Counted from the stretch's first letter, positions 1 through 11,983 are shown. The stretch is 64,000 nt of DNA from Camellia lanceoleosa (GCA_025200525.1 CM045760.1:43171932-43235931); one strand, 5' to 3'. A program made the numbers and translations. The notes: generated from the sequence alone by a model not told the origin.

Positions 1-1040
1 CTGCCTCATAGGTTCTTTCCCGGTAGCTTTGGGGTTCGGTTTTGGTGTCACGGTTGATGCTGCGGCGCTGCCTGCAGCTTTACTGTTACTCGGGGCAGTG
101 GAGGAGCAATCTTTCACCATGTGGCCCACCTTGCCACACCTGTAACAAGCACCAGAAATTTTATAACAAACTCCCTTATGGTTCTTACCACATTCAGGAC
201 ATGGCGGTATAGAAGCACTCCCTTGGCTGGGGCTATTTGTTGACCCCGTATTCTGTTTCTTGTTCAATTGATTATGCTTGCCTTTCTTGAATTGGAAATT
301 CTGTCTTTTACCACGCCAGTCAGACGCTGGTGTTTCAGATTGTTTCACAGCTTCGATGTTCGACTCGACCATCAATGCTCAGTCAAGAACACCCACATAA
401 GTCGGTAGCTTTAAAACATTTATCCTGTCCAGTATTGCAACATTCAGGCCGCCTTCAAACCTTCTGGCCTTTTGTAATCGGTATCCACCATATGTGGTGC
501 GTATCTGGCAAGCCCAGTAAACTTTGTTTCGTACTCAGCAACAGACATTGTGCCCTGTTTTAACTGTTCAAATTCAGTGACCTTCCTGTCCCTGACACAC
601 TAAGGGAAGTACTTTTCAAAGAAGGCTACTTTAAATTGAGCCCAAGTCATAACAGTGTTGTCATCCCGAGTAAGCATCCACCACCTTCTTGCTTCCTCTT
701 GCAGAGTAAATGTAGCCAACAGTACCTTATGTGCCTCCGAGCACGGAAACACCTCAAACAGTTTCTCAGTCTCCAGAACCCATGCTTCAGCCTTTAATGC
801 TTCTAGGCCTCCCTGAAAGGATGGCGGTTTTAGTTTGCTGAACTTCTGAGTAAGAGCAATTATGTCCCCATCATTAATATTCACGTTCTGGTCCGGCTGT
901 ACCAGAGGAGGAGGAGGAGGTGGGGGCTGTTGGTTCTGTTGTTGATCTAGTATTTCAGTTATTCGTTCCAACATTCTTTCCAGTCTGGCCATTCTGGCCT
1001 CAAATGATTCAGGTTCAGTAGCAGCATTTGCATTATCCAT
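1..1040 (-). pseudogene. Broken Ty3/gypsy gag (capsid-nucleocapsid)
   Basis: The reading starts with ATG at 1040 (MDNANAATEPES...). It has a Gln/Pro-rich stretch near residues 33-47, then the retrotransposon gag core with an ARRWW motif near residue 125. A TAG stop at 600-602 follows KYFP. The same frame then continues with gag-like sequence. A single-base loss in a T run near 474-480 (plus strand) shifts the frame, and a TGA lies at 379-381. Downstream a Cys-rich segment and a zinc knuckle (CYRCGKVGHMVKDC, about 118-160) are intact in the shifted frame. Gag normally packages the element RNA in virus-like particles. With two stops and one frameshift this copy cannot make a full product. The left end is cut by the window. 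Confidence 0.85.
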
Positions 1041-1237
1041 TTCACTATAGCGATTATACGATTATAACAGTCATCAATATAAACAGTCATTTCTTTAAAC
1101 AGGTTAACACATTGGCATATAATTAGTCATATCATAACCACACATTTTTCATGCTCATGAATGCCCTAATCACTTTTCTAGGACACCCTATAGCTCATTT
1201 GGACACGTGTGTGGGGTATAACTCGTGGTTAAGTATC

Positions 1238-1249
1238 GCTCTGATACCA
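1238..1249 (-). other. Primer-binding site, initiator tRNA-Met type
   Basis: On the minus strand the sequence TGGTATCAGAGC follows the LTR end after a three-base spacer. This is the usual plant initiator tRNA-Met complement used to prime minus-strand DNA synthesis. It fixes both the LTR 3' boundary and the element's orientation. Confidence 0.9.
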
Positions 1250-1252
1250 CTC

Positions 1253-3537
1253 TGTCACGACCCAAACCCGGCCCTATGGGTTTAGCACTGTAACCATCCA
1301 GTAATCCGAGATTACCGAAGGCCTGCTTAACAGTAGAACAGTAAAAACAGAGTTCAGGGCCTGGCGGAAGCCAACACAGTAAATAATTAATGTCCATTGA
1401 GCTGTGACAGTCTGTATGCCAAAAAAGATTTTTCATGCATTTATACATTTAAACAGTACAGTCTATACAACATTTACAGTCAAACAGTGTAGGGACCTAA
1501 TCCCTAGATAACGATAAGATAAGTAGCTAATCTATCTGATAATCCAAAAGCAGTCAAGATGCGGTTGGGAAAAGAAATAAAACACCCCAAAGCCATAACA
1601 TGGCAACTCGGAACCTCGTAGTAAGGCACGTAGGCTAGCTTGACAAAACTGGAATCTAACCCACGCTCCTAGCTTGACAAAACAGTTCATTAAACAGTAT
1701 TTCAGTCTTTCAGTCAGAACAGTTATTCAGTCATATGTGGTATATCCATTAGCATAACAGTAAACAGTAGGTCTTAAAGACCGAACAGTAATGATGGCCA
1801 TCAATCAGTAACAGTAGTGGTTCCACGAGGGAACCAACAGAGATCTCTGTAACAGTAACAGTCAGTAACAGTAGGTGCTAAGGATGCCACAGTACAGTTC
1901 AGAAATTAAGGACATACATTTATTCAGTAAATAATACTAGTTCAGAAATCAGTTCAGTATTCGAAAGATAATCATTTTGAACATATCTTTACACAATTGT
2001 TACTCACAGAGTTCGGGCTACAATATACTAGAGCGTGTCTCCCCAATCGCCAACCCTACACAGTTCACAGGTCGAACACACACTAAGCTACACAGTTGGG
2101 AGATATCATAATTAAATCCCTAATTTGCCTCGATGTGTTCTACATCAATATCCTCATTAAGATGCCTTAAACTAGGCCTAAGAATGCCTAGAATGGGATG
2201 AGGATACAAAAATACACTTAGAAAACATTTTGCAAAGTTTGTTGAAAATAGGACCCTCGCTCGAGCGAGCCTTCCTTAGCTCGAGCGAGCTTCCAAAATC
2301 AAAGGCTTCGCTCGAGCGAGAAATCCTTCGCTCGAACGGTCTGATGAAACAGTAAAAGTACTTGATGCTCGAATTTTACGCTCGAGCCACTAATCCTTCG
2401 CTCGAGCGTGGCTCAGAGTAAACGTTGGTCGCTCAAGCGAGGAATCCTTCGCTTGAGCGAAGAAGCCAAATCTGGAATTTCCAGATTTGTCTCCTAAGCT
2501 CAAACCAAGCATTCTTTCACTCAAAACTCGACCTCTTGGGCCCAAATTCTGGAAAATACATCCAAATCCAATGTACAACAAGTTTCAAAGCTCAATTTGT
2601 GAATTCAAAGCCCAAGAGTGAGTCAATTAAAACCATTTTCCAAACCCATTTTTATGAACATGGAGATTACGCAACATGCATGGATTCAAACCAAATTCAA
2701 CCTTCAAAGTTTGTCCAAATGGACTCATTGCTTCAAGAATGTGATGAATTCATGGACTCAAGTCTATTTATGAACATGCATGTACAATTTTACCATGAAT
2801 TCAACTCAAACTCATCAATTCAAACATGCATGCATGAACTATGCTCTAATTCAACATGTATGAACTAATTCATGACTTAATTCTACAATTGGGCAAGAAT
2901 CATGCAAGAATTAGCTTAAACTCACAATTAAAGGGTTGTATTCTCTTACCTAAGTCTTGTATTCAAGGTTTGGAGGCTCAATTTGACAATTCTCTAACAA
3001 TTACTTCAATTCTTCAAGCCCATTCACAAGATGAGTTCAATTCTCTCTTAACTCTCCCTCTCCTTCACTTTGGTCAGCTATAGGCTCTCAATTGTGGCTG
3101 ATGAAATGTTCATCTAAGTGTAGTTGCCTCAATAAGGAGAATAAACAAAGGCCCACTAACAATGGCAAAAGCGTAATTACAACAAACTCTTTAATTGGCT
3201 TAAATTATTCTAGTTTAATCATACCTAATCAATTTTCAGATAAATACACCATAAAACCACATTATTTCTACTGATCACGGAACATCAATCAATTTTTGAT
3301 TCGACCGCCGATAGGGCCTTCAATTAACAGTTTAAACATAAAACATGGACAGGTAAACACATAAGTCAAACAGATAGAAATGCAATGCAATAGATATACT
3401 TAGTCAATTCAGTTTCATTTTCAATCAATCCGTTCAGTACTTCAGTTAGTTCAATTATCGGTCATAAACAGTCCAATTTAACAGTAATCAGTATGTAATT
3501 CAGTAATTTATCGATAATCGGTATGAGGGTTGTTACA
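1253..3537 (-). repeat. Long terminal repeat of the gypsy element (5' LTR)
   Basis: On the minus strand the LTR begins TGTAACAACCCTCATACC at 3537 and ends GGGTTTGGGTCGTGACA at 1253, giving TG...CA ends and a length of 2285 bp. It holds no credible gene. Two internal features stand out. One is a cluster of CGCTCGAGCG palindromes at 2255-2465. The other is a strong excess of ACAGT/CAGTAACAG words at about 1440-1990 and 3330-3490. The partner LTR is outside the window, so its age cannot be estimated here. Confidence 0.8.
2255..2465. repeat. Cluster of CGCTCGAGCG palindromes in the gypsy LTR
   Basis: About eight copies of a self-complementary word centred on CTCGAG occur in 210 bp (near 2257, 2278, 2308, 2327, 2369, 2397, 2429 and 2448). 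Several are joined by the spacer AATCCTT. Degenerate copies differ mostly by C-to-T or G-to-A changes inside the CpG-rich word (CTCAAG, CTTGAG, CTCGAA), as expected if methylated CpG has decayed. It could be a protein-binding array in U3 or a hairpin-forming array in the transcript; the sequence alone does not decide. Confidence 0.75.
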
Positions 3538-4527
3538 TACACATAGCCCCTTCGTTGAGACCTTGAACCACGCACAATACCATTTTCATCATCGAGTGTA
3601 CCGGGTAAAGTGCTCGAGCCTTCCAGGCGATCAAAAATGAGGTGTTTACATCTGGGCTCACTCAGGCAGTCTGAAAATTGCCCAAAATGCCAAACCTTCC
3701 ACATTCATTTCCGAGCTCAAATTCATGCAAAAATAACTCAAAAACATGATATCTAAGCATGATACAAGTGTAATTCCACATTAAACATATCAATCTTGCA
3801 CCAACAACAATTCCATGGTCTCATTTTTTCACATTTTCATGGTTTATATACATAAGTTCAATACATATATATATATATATATATATTCATGAATGATTTT
3901 CTCACAAATCTTGTTTGTATGAACCATCTATGGTTTGTTTCATGGATCAAACATAAAAATGAACTCAAATCAATTAAAGGTGTAAAGATTAGGGACCAAT
4001 TTCATGCCTTTAGCTCTAACCACCACACAACTCAAACCCTAGCTCAAAATTCCTTATTTTTTCATGATTTCTTGACAAAGATGAGTCAGAGACAAAGTTT
4101 GTAAGTAAATTTCCATACCTTTACTCAAATATATGATTTGCCCCTTGATTTCTTTCAAATCTCTAGCTTTCTCCTTTTTCTTTCTCTCTAACTCACACTT
4201 TGGAGCCCTTTTTCCACAAATGAAGAACCAAAGAGGCTATACATAAACACTTATCTCAAAAATCTTAATTTATTCATTACGAATCATAATTTTTCAAAAT
4301 CTCACCAAAGGCTCTAAAAATCATGCTAATCATAGCTATGAAGTCGGTTTTTGTTTATCGCGCCTCTACAGCTTTCAATTTCAGTTCAAAGTTTCAATTG
4401 TAACAGATATTCCTACTTTCAACAGATATTTTTCCAAATTCACATATTTCCCATACTTAAACTTACAAATTCATATCAAACAAATAATCACATACATAAT
4501 TAAGCATAGTACGGGTTGGGTTATACA
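3538..4527 (-). repeat. Possible LTR fragment of a second gypsy element
   Basis: This stretch has no gene. Read on the minus strand it starts TGTATAACCCAACCCGTACT at 4527, which resembles the TGTAACNNCCC start of gypsy LTRs, and it runs up to the edge of the neighbouring gypsy LTR. The neighbour may therefore have inserted into an older LTR whose other part lies off the window. It also contains an (AT)n run at 3867-3886. The CACTACAA at 4526 could instead be read as a CACTA transposon tip. Neither reading is proven. Confidence 0.35.
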
Positions 4528-6336
4528 CTACAAGCAATAATAATATTGTAAATCAATTTCACCATAAAAAATATATATTTTATATATATTAGATTAACTC
4601 AAAACTCTAATAAAATTACAATTAAGTTAGTGAACAAAAATTAACAGCAACAACTCAATTAATTCAACTGTAGAATCTCTCATCTCTCTCTAGGAATCTT
4701 CAATTGAAATCTTCAATTTCACAACTTTAATTTCTCAATCACATGACAAACTATAATGCAAACCACATATCAACATTATTATACTCATGATCATATATAA
4801 TTATCTTAATTAATTGTTCCTATTGACATAGAATATTCAAGAAAATCAGTAAATTCAAGAGAGAGAGAGAGGGAGAGACGTTACTAGTTTACATAGCAAC
4901 AATTGGGAGATGAATTATTGCCATAGTGCCAATGAAATCACTTCCATTGTCAATGTCGTATTTGCCTTTACTTCACATCTTAGCAGAGCTTAGATCTGGG
5001 TTTTGCCACTTTAACAAATATTGCCCTGCCATCCAGAAACAAAAATAACGAGGTTGGGATTCGATCATAAATTACTCTATCATATAATTTCTTTTATAAA
5101 CCACCTAAAATTTCCTTCGATTAATTTTGTATTTGTTGTTCCAATGAAGCAGACAATAAAAGCTACAACAGATCCATCATTTACCTTGAAGATCAACCAA
5201 AAAAGATAACACAATAGTCATCTTTCAATTATGAATAGAAAAGGAAAAATAAAGTGCACCTTCTAGCTCATGGAACATGGAAAGCAATGTGTTTCTTAAG
5301 CAAACCAAGTACAAAAGCAAACTGAAAGATCATTAAACATAAGATTCTTTAAAGACCTTCAAAATAAGATGTTCGAGCTGCTTAAGCCCACTCCCATCTT
5401 CTGAAGTGACAAACTACTACCATTAACTGCAGCTAATCTTCAAGCTTAAACATCTTATTATACTAACCATCAACTAATCCCTTTGTCAATTTAACCAAAA
5501 GGCCATTTCTTAGGCAGAGGATGGTACAAAAGTCGAAGTGATGGAACACTTTCCCTGGCAAGTCTATACAATTGATATGTTAATGATTATTTTGTAATTC
5601 ATATGTAAAAATGCATATAATTTTAACTGACCTTGTCACATAGAAGTGGTCAAACTTATGATTAACGTGCTGGACAATGAGTGCACCATATACAGCCCAA
5701 TTTAGCAAACAAAGAAAAACTAAGCACCAAGCCTACACCCACATCAAAGCTATACAATAACACTCCACAAGCATGCTTCCATTCAAGATGCTATAACCCA
5801 GCACAATCCTTAATACATTTCAATCTATACACCAAGTCCATAACAGAGTAATCAACTTGCTTCATATTATACTTGAACAACAAAGCCAATCTCACTTTGA
5901 TCAACTCACTCAACTCCAATCAATTAAGCTGAGCCTTCCAAGCTATGCAAGTATGATGGATATTGGATAGACAAACACTAGAAAAGAAAATGTTCAACTA
6001 ATTAATTTAGTAGCAACTGAAGAAATTCTTCAAAGACCATATAAAACACAAATAATGAAATATGTAAATATATGTACTACTTCATGAAATCAAGCACAAA
6101 TAAAATTGCTGACTAAAAAAAATAATGAAAACATAAAGCTTTTTCAAAACTTTGAAAATGAAAACAGTACTATGATATACAAAATTTTAGGTTGTATGGA
6201 AGTTACTCTATAAAACCCATTTGTGGGAGTAATAGTTACAATTTGCTCTATAAACTCATTTGAGGGAGTAATAATTTTAGAATTTCGCGACTAAATAATT
6301 TACTTTGATTTTCACAAGGAAATGTTGAAGAATTAA

Positions 6337-6626
6337 GGTAGTGTTTGGTTCACTGGAATAAAGTGGAATGGAATCATTCTATCAAAATGGCAATTCCCAT
6401 GTTTGGTTGACCAAAAAAATAATGAAAAATACATTAGAAATGGAAACATCATTTATCAATATAAGAAAATGATTGTCAATTTCCATGTTTGGTTGACTAT
6501 AAAAAAATAATGAAAAATACATTAGAAATTGAATCATCATTTACCACTATAAGAAAATATTCATTCTATATGGGAGTCTAAGGAATGGCCATTACATTCC
6601 ATTCCACTTCATTGAGTGAGCCAAAT
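6337..6626. mobile_element. Small MITE with imperfect terminal inverted repeats
   Basis: The left end, GTTTGGTTCACTGGAATAA..., reappears inverted at the right end as ...TCATTGAGTGAGCCAAAT, with GTGGAATGGAAT in both arms. The middle holds an imperfect direct duplication of about 80 bp: CATGTTTGGTTGACCA... at about 6398 and again at about 6484. No clear TSD was found, so the superfamily is left open. Confidence 0.55.
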
Positions 6627-6857
6627 TGATCGTAAATCTTTCAAAAAGAAATTAATCGATTTTTTTTTTTTTAATAATGAAAACAAAATCATGAAACCCC
6701 TAAATCAAAAGGGCAAGAGAAAGGGGGGGGGGGGGGAAAGGCCCTAGTTCCACATATATTTTGATAAAAATTTCACAGAATTAATCAAAAAAAATTTATA
6801 ATGAAATGATGAAACCTCTAAATCAAAAATACAAAATCACAAATCACCACAAATTGA

Positions 6858-6866
6858 CAAATATAT

Positions 6867-6916
<50 letters not shown>

Positions 6917-6922
6917 ATATAT
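6858..6922. repeat. (AT)n(GT)n microsatellite
   Basis: An AT dinucleotide run passes directly into a GT run and back to AT. It is a simple sequence repeat with no coding content. Confidence 0.9.
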
Positions 6923-7420
6923 ACAAACAGTAACAGTGAATTCAATCAAGTTTAGTGAATGTAATAAAAGATAAAGAAGAGATGTAGAACAAAAATGAAG
7001 GTGAAAAGAAGAAATTCATAGAGTAAATTAAGCAGACACATATATAAACCATGAAACAAAGGAGAGAGCTTTTACTTGAGGGAGTCGAATTTGAAGATTA
7101 AGAACGAATTTGGAGATCACAAAGGGTCGTCAATCTAGAGCATGAGATTCAAGCCTTGAAGATAAAAAGTGAAAAAATAATAATAAATAAAGTGAGAGAG
7201 AGAGACAAGAGAATACATATTATAGAGAACAACAACAGATTTTCTATGGTCTTCTCCAACAAATATAAAGAACAACAATAGAGGGAGGGCAGACGGCAGT
7301 GACCATAAAGAGGCTCACAATCGGCTATGCAAGATACGAAGGGGTAGTGCTGTTTCTAGAGAGTGTAGTCGGTGCCAGTCTCTCTGTAGTCAATAGCGAA
7401 ATAAAGTGAGAGAGAGATGG

Positions 7421-7424
7421 AGAA

Positions 7425-7455
<31 letters not shown>

Positions 7456-7463
7456 AAGAAGAA
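7421..7463. repeat. (GAA)n microsatellite
   Basis: About thirteen AAG/GAA units lie next to a GA-rich stretch. The apparent serine-rich reading frame on the opposite strand is only this repeat. Confidence 0.9.
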
Positions 7464-7617
7464 AAAGAGAATACATACCTTCTGTTGTTTGATGAGGTCT
7501 TAAGCAAAGCGAATGAGATGGAGTTCAAGGGGCAATTACCTCTTTATTCACAGTCATTTCTGGCAATTAAAAATTATAGGACAAATACAAAACAGTGTAG
7601 CTTTTAGAAATTAATTA

Positions 7618-7956
7618 TTGGTGACTTAATTAATTAAGTCACCATAAATGTCGTTTATATTTTTTGTGACTAAGCAATGGTTTCCGTGACTAAGCAATGG
7701 GTGTTGCCAAAAACAATACATTTGGCAACTAAACTTTTCGTCGTCATATATTAATTTGGTCGCAGAAAATTGTCCCTAGCTCCCGCCCATAAATTTCACT
7801 TTGTGCCAAACTCAACACCGACCAAATTTTTAATTCTTCGCCAATAGTTTAGTTTTTGGCAACCAAAAAATGTATGGTCGCCAATTATGTACATTTGACG
7901 ACTAATTTCTATTTTAGTTGCCAAAACACATCGCCAAAAATGTTTTTGTTGTAGTG
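7618..7956 (+). mobile_element. CACTA-like (En/Spm) terminal region
   Basis: The right end reads ...TTTTTGTTGTAGTG, the inverse of CACTACAACAAAAA, a common CACTA tip in plants. Inside it are many short subterminal words of the TTGGTCGCCAA / GACGACTAA / TCGCCAAT type in both orientations, plus a GTGACTTAATTAATTAAGTCAC palindrome at about 7621. These are typical transposase-binding subterminal repeats. The 5' tip is not identified; CACTACAA at 4526 is a candidate, but the flanks (ATA and CAT) do not match as a 3-bp duplication. Confidence 0.5.
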
Positions 7957-10191
7957 CATGTTGTGCCTGTTATGGTTAGCCAAATGCGAGATCTTATTTG
8001 GTGCTTGGAAATCAAGTAAGTAGAGAATTCGGGTTAGGCGCTATAAAGAGACTACACTAAGATCAGTATAGTGTATCGAGTATAACGTCACTCTTTAGAA
8101 GAGTTACTTCACCGTAGCATGTATTCATAGTAGATGTGCTTGACAACTGAGTAATGAGGTGAGAGAATGGATCCCTGTTTTCTCACTGTGTGTGTCTTAC
8201 GTGTCATTATTGATATGACATTCACGTATATACCTTTTTGTGACCTTTGACTATATCATAAAGTAAGGGATTGATGTTTTGCTACTTTGGTATGTTGATT
8301 GCGGTCATGTATGATTCGGTCTTAAGGGACATCATTGGAAAAATGGTCAATCCTAAACTAAATGGTACGAAGGCGAAGGGAAGATCATCTAGTATTACAC
8401 CACTATTGTATGTTCACTGCCAGCAACTCACATCGCTCTATATGAGAGACAGATTAAGTGTGAATATATTGCAAGAATTGAGAGGGTCAAACATGTTCTT
8501 TTAAGGGATTAGAGATGTTTTTTGGACCGGTATAATTAGATGGGCTTGGGATATTTGAGACACTATTTTTATTTTCGAGTTAATGTCTTTTTGCTGGCTC
8601 TTTTTGAGTTTTTAATGTAAAGCTCTCACATGTAGGTGTTTTTAGCGAGCGCACAGTTCATTGGCTAGTATGATCTTGTTTGATGGATAGATTGAGATAA
8701 AGGAAACGCGGTGTCATGCCAGCACATGTTCGAGTGGAAGATATTAGAAATTGGGTCAGGTTTAGAACCTATATCCGATTGGGTCGCCCATGGTGGTATG
8801 ACGACCCATGACTCATAAGGAGAGACCCATTCAAAGTGGACTTGGATTAGCTTATCTTGGGAATAAATGTGATTAGCCCACTATCTCATCTATTGAGGAG
8901 ATAAAGTTGTGGGTGGTTGTAACACTCCCATATAATATAAGTATCATATGGCGAGAGTTAATTTTAACTGTATCTAATCAGTCTCCTAGAGTCGTCTCTA
9001 TTTTTTTTCTCTCTCTCCATAGAAACATAGAATAACTTTCGTACTGTGAAGAGTGTGGGTAGTTCTCTAGTAGCTCTACTCTACTACTGAGAATTATTCG
9101 AAGACATCAATAGAAACACTTGATTTATCCACATGAATTATGAATTCGGTTTAAGCGTAAAAGGTATGTCCCAAAATATTTATTTTTACTGTATATTATT
9201 TCTTATTTTTCCTATATTAGAACCTTTAAAAGCTAATGAGTTTGGCAATTGATTATTTTTTTGTTATGAAGAATTTTTTGTGAGTGTTTTTTCAAACTTG
9301 TGCTTTTTGGTGAAAAATTAACCATATAACTCCTATATGAGCCCCAGCCACCATAACCAAAGGGACCCCGTAAAATTTTTCAATATATGGAGGGCAAAAT
9401 CATTTTTCAACAATTTAATTGACATTCTCAAAAAAAAAATTTGATGGGAAAGTTTTTTTAGCCAAAGCAAATAAACTTTCTACTTTTGGCCTTTTTTAGC
9501 AAAAATATTAGTGATGGGAAAAAAAAATGCTACCGCAAATGTTGTTTTTGTGACAACAAAGATGCCATCGCAAATAGTTCCATGTTATGTAACTCAGTTT
9601 CGATAAAATTAAAATCACATAAAATAAAATAATTTTAATTTTATATATCAAATGGTGAGATTCATCATAAAAAAATACAATTTTATTCAAATTACTCTGC
9701 CTACATAATATATGATTAATTCTGTAGTTAGCTCTATTTATGTAGATTTATTGCTCAATTTTTTAGAAGGGAGCAAAGCAATGCATCAAGTCAAAAGAAA
9801 AAAGATAGAGTAAGTTTTCTAAAGTTTGAAAAAAAAAAATACAGAAAATTTATAATTTATAATTTTGACATAATTATACAGGACTAAATCTAATACAGAT
9901 GTTGTGAAAATAAAAAAATAAACAACATAAAATATACATTTTCGTGTAAAATAAAAGTTAATATTATTTTTTTCATTCATATAACTAACAATAATTGATG
10001 AAAATAAAGTTAAGTGTTATATAAATTAAAATCACAAAGAAATTCAATATAATTATATCAAAATTATAAAATTTATTGTATTTTAAAATTAAAAAAAATT
10101 AAATGAGATCAATATAATTTACCTGAAAAAGTAGCAGCTTATTTTGAAAATAGGAGCCAGTAAGCTTTAACTGAACTACAAGTTCGGCCAA
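7957..10191 (+). other. Gene-free region with a possible copia 3' end and LTR
   Basis: No gene is supported. The stretch 7957-8741 resembles the non-coding tail between RNase H and the 3' LTR of copia elements. A purine run (GAGTGGAAGA) directly precedes TATTAGAAATTGGGTC at 8742, close to a TGTTAGAA LTR start with one change. A TATA-like ATATAATATAAGT near 8931 and a CT-rich leader follow. No partner LTR or TSD was found, so this is only a suggestion. From about 9170 to 10191 the sequence is A+T-rich with nothing recognisable. Confidence 0.35.
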
Positions 10192-10194
10192 TTA

Positions 10195-10717
10195 GAGCAT
10201 CTCCAACCAAAGTTTTCATCAAATTTGAGTAAAAAAATGACTTTTTCCTCAATCTGATACCGAGTGCTCCAACGGTTGATTTTCATCAAATCTGTGCCGA
10301 GATAACCAGTTGGTCGACCGGTTAAGCCAAAAAAAAAAAAATTTATTTTTTATTTTTTTTATTTTTTATTTTTGAACTTTTTGAACCTTTTAGTAGTCGA
10401 CCGGTTGGTTGACCGGCCGGTCCACCGGCTGGTCGACCGGTAAAACAAAAAAAAAAAAAATTTTTTTCAACTGTTTGACCTTTTTTTTGGAACTGTTTGA
10501 ACCTTTTGGTGGTCGACCGGTTGGTCAACCGGTTGGTCTCCCCTAACGATCATGCACAGTGTTTTCATGAAATGCGGAGCCTGTCCTCATTTTGGTAAAA
10601 CGTTTGGTGAAATCTCGATTTGATATTAATTTGGTGAAACCGTTGGAGCATGAAAAAGTGTTTTTTTTACCAAATTTTAAATTTGATGCCAGATTTGGTT
10701 TAAGGTTGAAGATGGTC
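10195..10717. mobile_element. PIF/Harbinger-type MITE
   Basis: The ends are GAGCATCTCCAACC on the left and, inverted on the right, GACCATCTTCAACC, flanked by TTA at 10192-10194 and TTA at 10718-10720. The 3-bp TTA duplication is the signature of PIF/Harbinger insertion. It is non-coding. The interior holds two clusters of GGTCGACCGGTTGGTCGACC-like palindromes separated by A and T runs. Confidence 0.8.
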
Positions 10718-10720
10718 TTA

Positions 10721-11974
10721 ATCAAACACTCTGCCATGTTTGGTTTGTGTTTATAAAATAATTTTTAAAAAGAATTTATTAAATTTAAAATTTTGTTTGG
10801 TTATATATTTTGAAAATAGTTTTTAAATTTTAAATTTTTAAATTTTTTTTTTTTAGTTAAATAGATAAGTATGAGAGAAATAGTAATTAATTGATATGTA
10901 AAATATGAGAGAAGGAGAAATGATAAGAAAATAGTGATATTATTATATTTAGTAAGAAGAAAAATAATTTGGAATTTTTTTTCAAAAAATTTCTACCACA
11001 CAAGGCCTCTCTATGTGGATCATTATTGAACTATTTATTTTAGGAATGGCAATTGGAAACCAAATATGGTGGAAGTGTACCCAAGGGACGCCGAGCTTCT
11101 CTCCTTGGCGATTTTTCGGTGTTTTTCCCGTGAGTTTAGAAAATATTTTTATAGTATAGATTTAAATATTTCTTTGCTACGGAGAAAGGTTTGAGATTTT
11201 TTGAGAGGGAGATTTATGAGTTTGAATGGGCCATGGTAAAGACCGGGCAAAATGAGGGAGGCAAACATGTTTGGGCCGTGAAAGCTTGGGCTCTTCCAAA
11301 TAAGGTTTTGCTCGATTGAGGCTCAGGACCACGTTGGGACCGAGCTGTGTGGGCTTGTCTATGAGAAAGCCGAGCTACTTGAGTTGCTCGGCCAAGATGG
11401 CTGTCTGTCATTCTGGATTCCACGGTTCACACGTTTAGCGCGGTAGAAAAGCCTTTGGTTTGCTGGCTCGACCTATCTTGAATTCGGCTTTGTCGGAATG
11501 CAGCCGAGCTCGGCGAGAGGGACACTCGGGTGCGCTGCGCAGCGCGGTCGTGAAAGGCCGAGGTGATTCCACCGGTCTGTCGGGCTCTGCTAATATAATA
11601 TGACGATTTGGTTAGGTGGTGATTGCAGGATTTGTGCTGATAGATGGGAGAACAACACCACGTGTCAAGAGACTAATGGGAGCAGATTTGAGCGCAGAAA
11701 GTATATAGGCGTGTCTGCGCCCCCCATGCTGAGCATGGAACATCATTTGGTAAAAACAACCCAAATACTCTACTCTCCTCTTTCTCTCTCTCTATCCCTG
11801 AGTGTGTGCTAACTTGACCATCGGAGGAGTTCTCCGGCCACACACTGCCGAGTAGCTCACCGCTGTTGTGCTCGCAGGTCGATCAGACAGACTAGGAGCT
11901 TGGACGAAAGGAATACGGGCTCCGCAGAATATTTGCTCCCCGTACAGTTTCCCTTCCTATTTTTTGCATAGACA
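10721..11974 (+). other. Gene-free region with a possible gypsy LTR remnant
   Basis: 10721-11060 is A+T-rich with MITE-like ends (TGTTTGGTTTGTG near 10737 and CACACAAGGCC near 10997). From about 11060 to 11950 base composition changes sharply to G+C-rich. A CT-rich leader and the words ACTTGACCATCGGAGGAG and GTCGATCAGACAGACTAGGAG resemble the R/U5 part of Tat/Athila-type gypsy LTRs. No TSD or partner LTR was found, and the open frames here are short and unsupported. I list it as a possible solo LTR only. Confidence 0.35.
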
Positions 11975-11983
11975 TTTTTTGAA

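Larger units (their letters stand above)
1..3537 (-). mobile_element. Ty3/gypsy LTR retrotransposon, 5' part (cut by window start)
   Basis: Read on the minus strand this is, in order, an LTR (3537 down to 1253), a primer-binding site matching plant initiator tRNA-Met (1249-1238), a short leader and a gag gene starting at 1040 that runs off the left edge. Protease, reverse transcriptase, integrase and the second LTR must lie outside the window, so no TSD can be tested. A 2.3-kb LTR, a TGTAACAACCC start and a proline-rich gag with a CX2CX4HX4C knuckle fit the chromovirus/Tekay-like group. That lineage assignment is inference, since the integrase is not visible. Gag carries two stops and a frameshift, so this copy is not autonomous. 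Confidence 0.85.
4528..7617. other. Gene-free A+T-rich stretch with microsatellites
   Basis: No coding region is supported here. It contains a small MITE (6337-6626), a GA-rich run near 4858-4878, a poly-G run near 6723-6736, an (AT)n(GT)n microsatellite near 6860-6922 and a (GAA)n run near 7421-7463. It may be the interior of a non-autonomous CACTA element ending at 7956, but no matching 5' tip with a 3-bp duplication was found. Confidence 0.5.

Noticed and set aside
2425..2868. 147-codon plus-strand open frame in the gypsy LTR
   Set aside because: It lies wholly inside an LTR, has no recognisable domain and overlaps the palindrome array.
4526..7956. A single complete CACTA element
   Set aside because: The flanking triplets ATA and CAT do not match, and the left end lacks the subterminal words; only the right end is retained.
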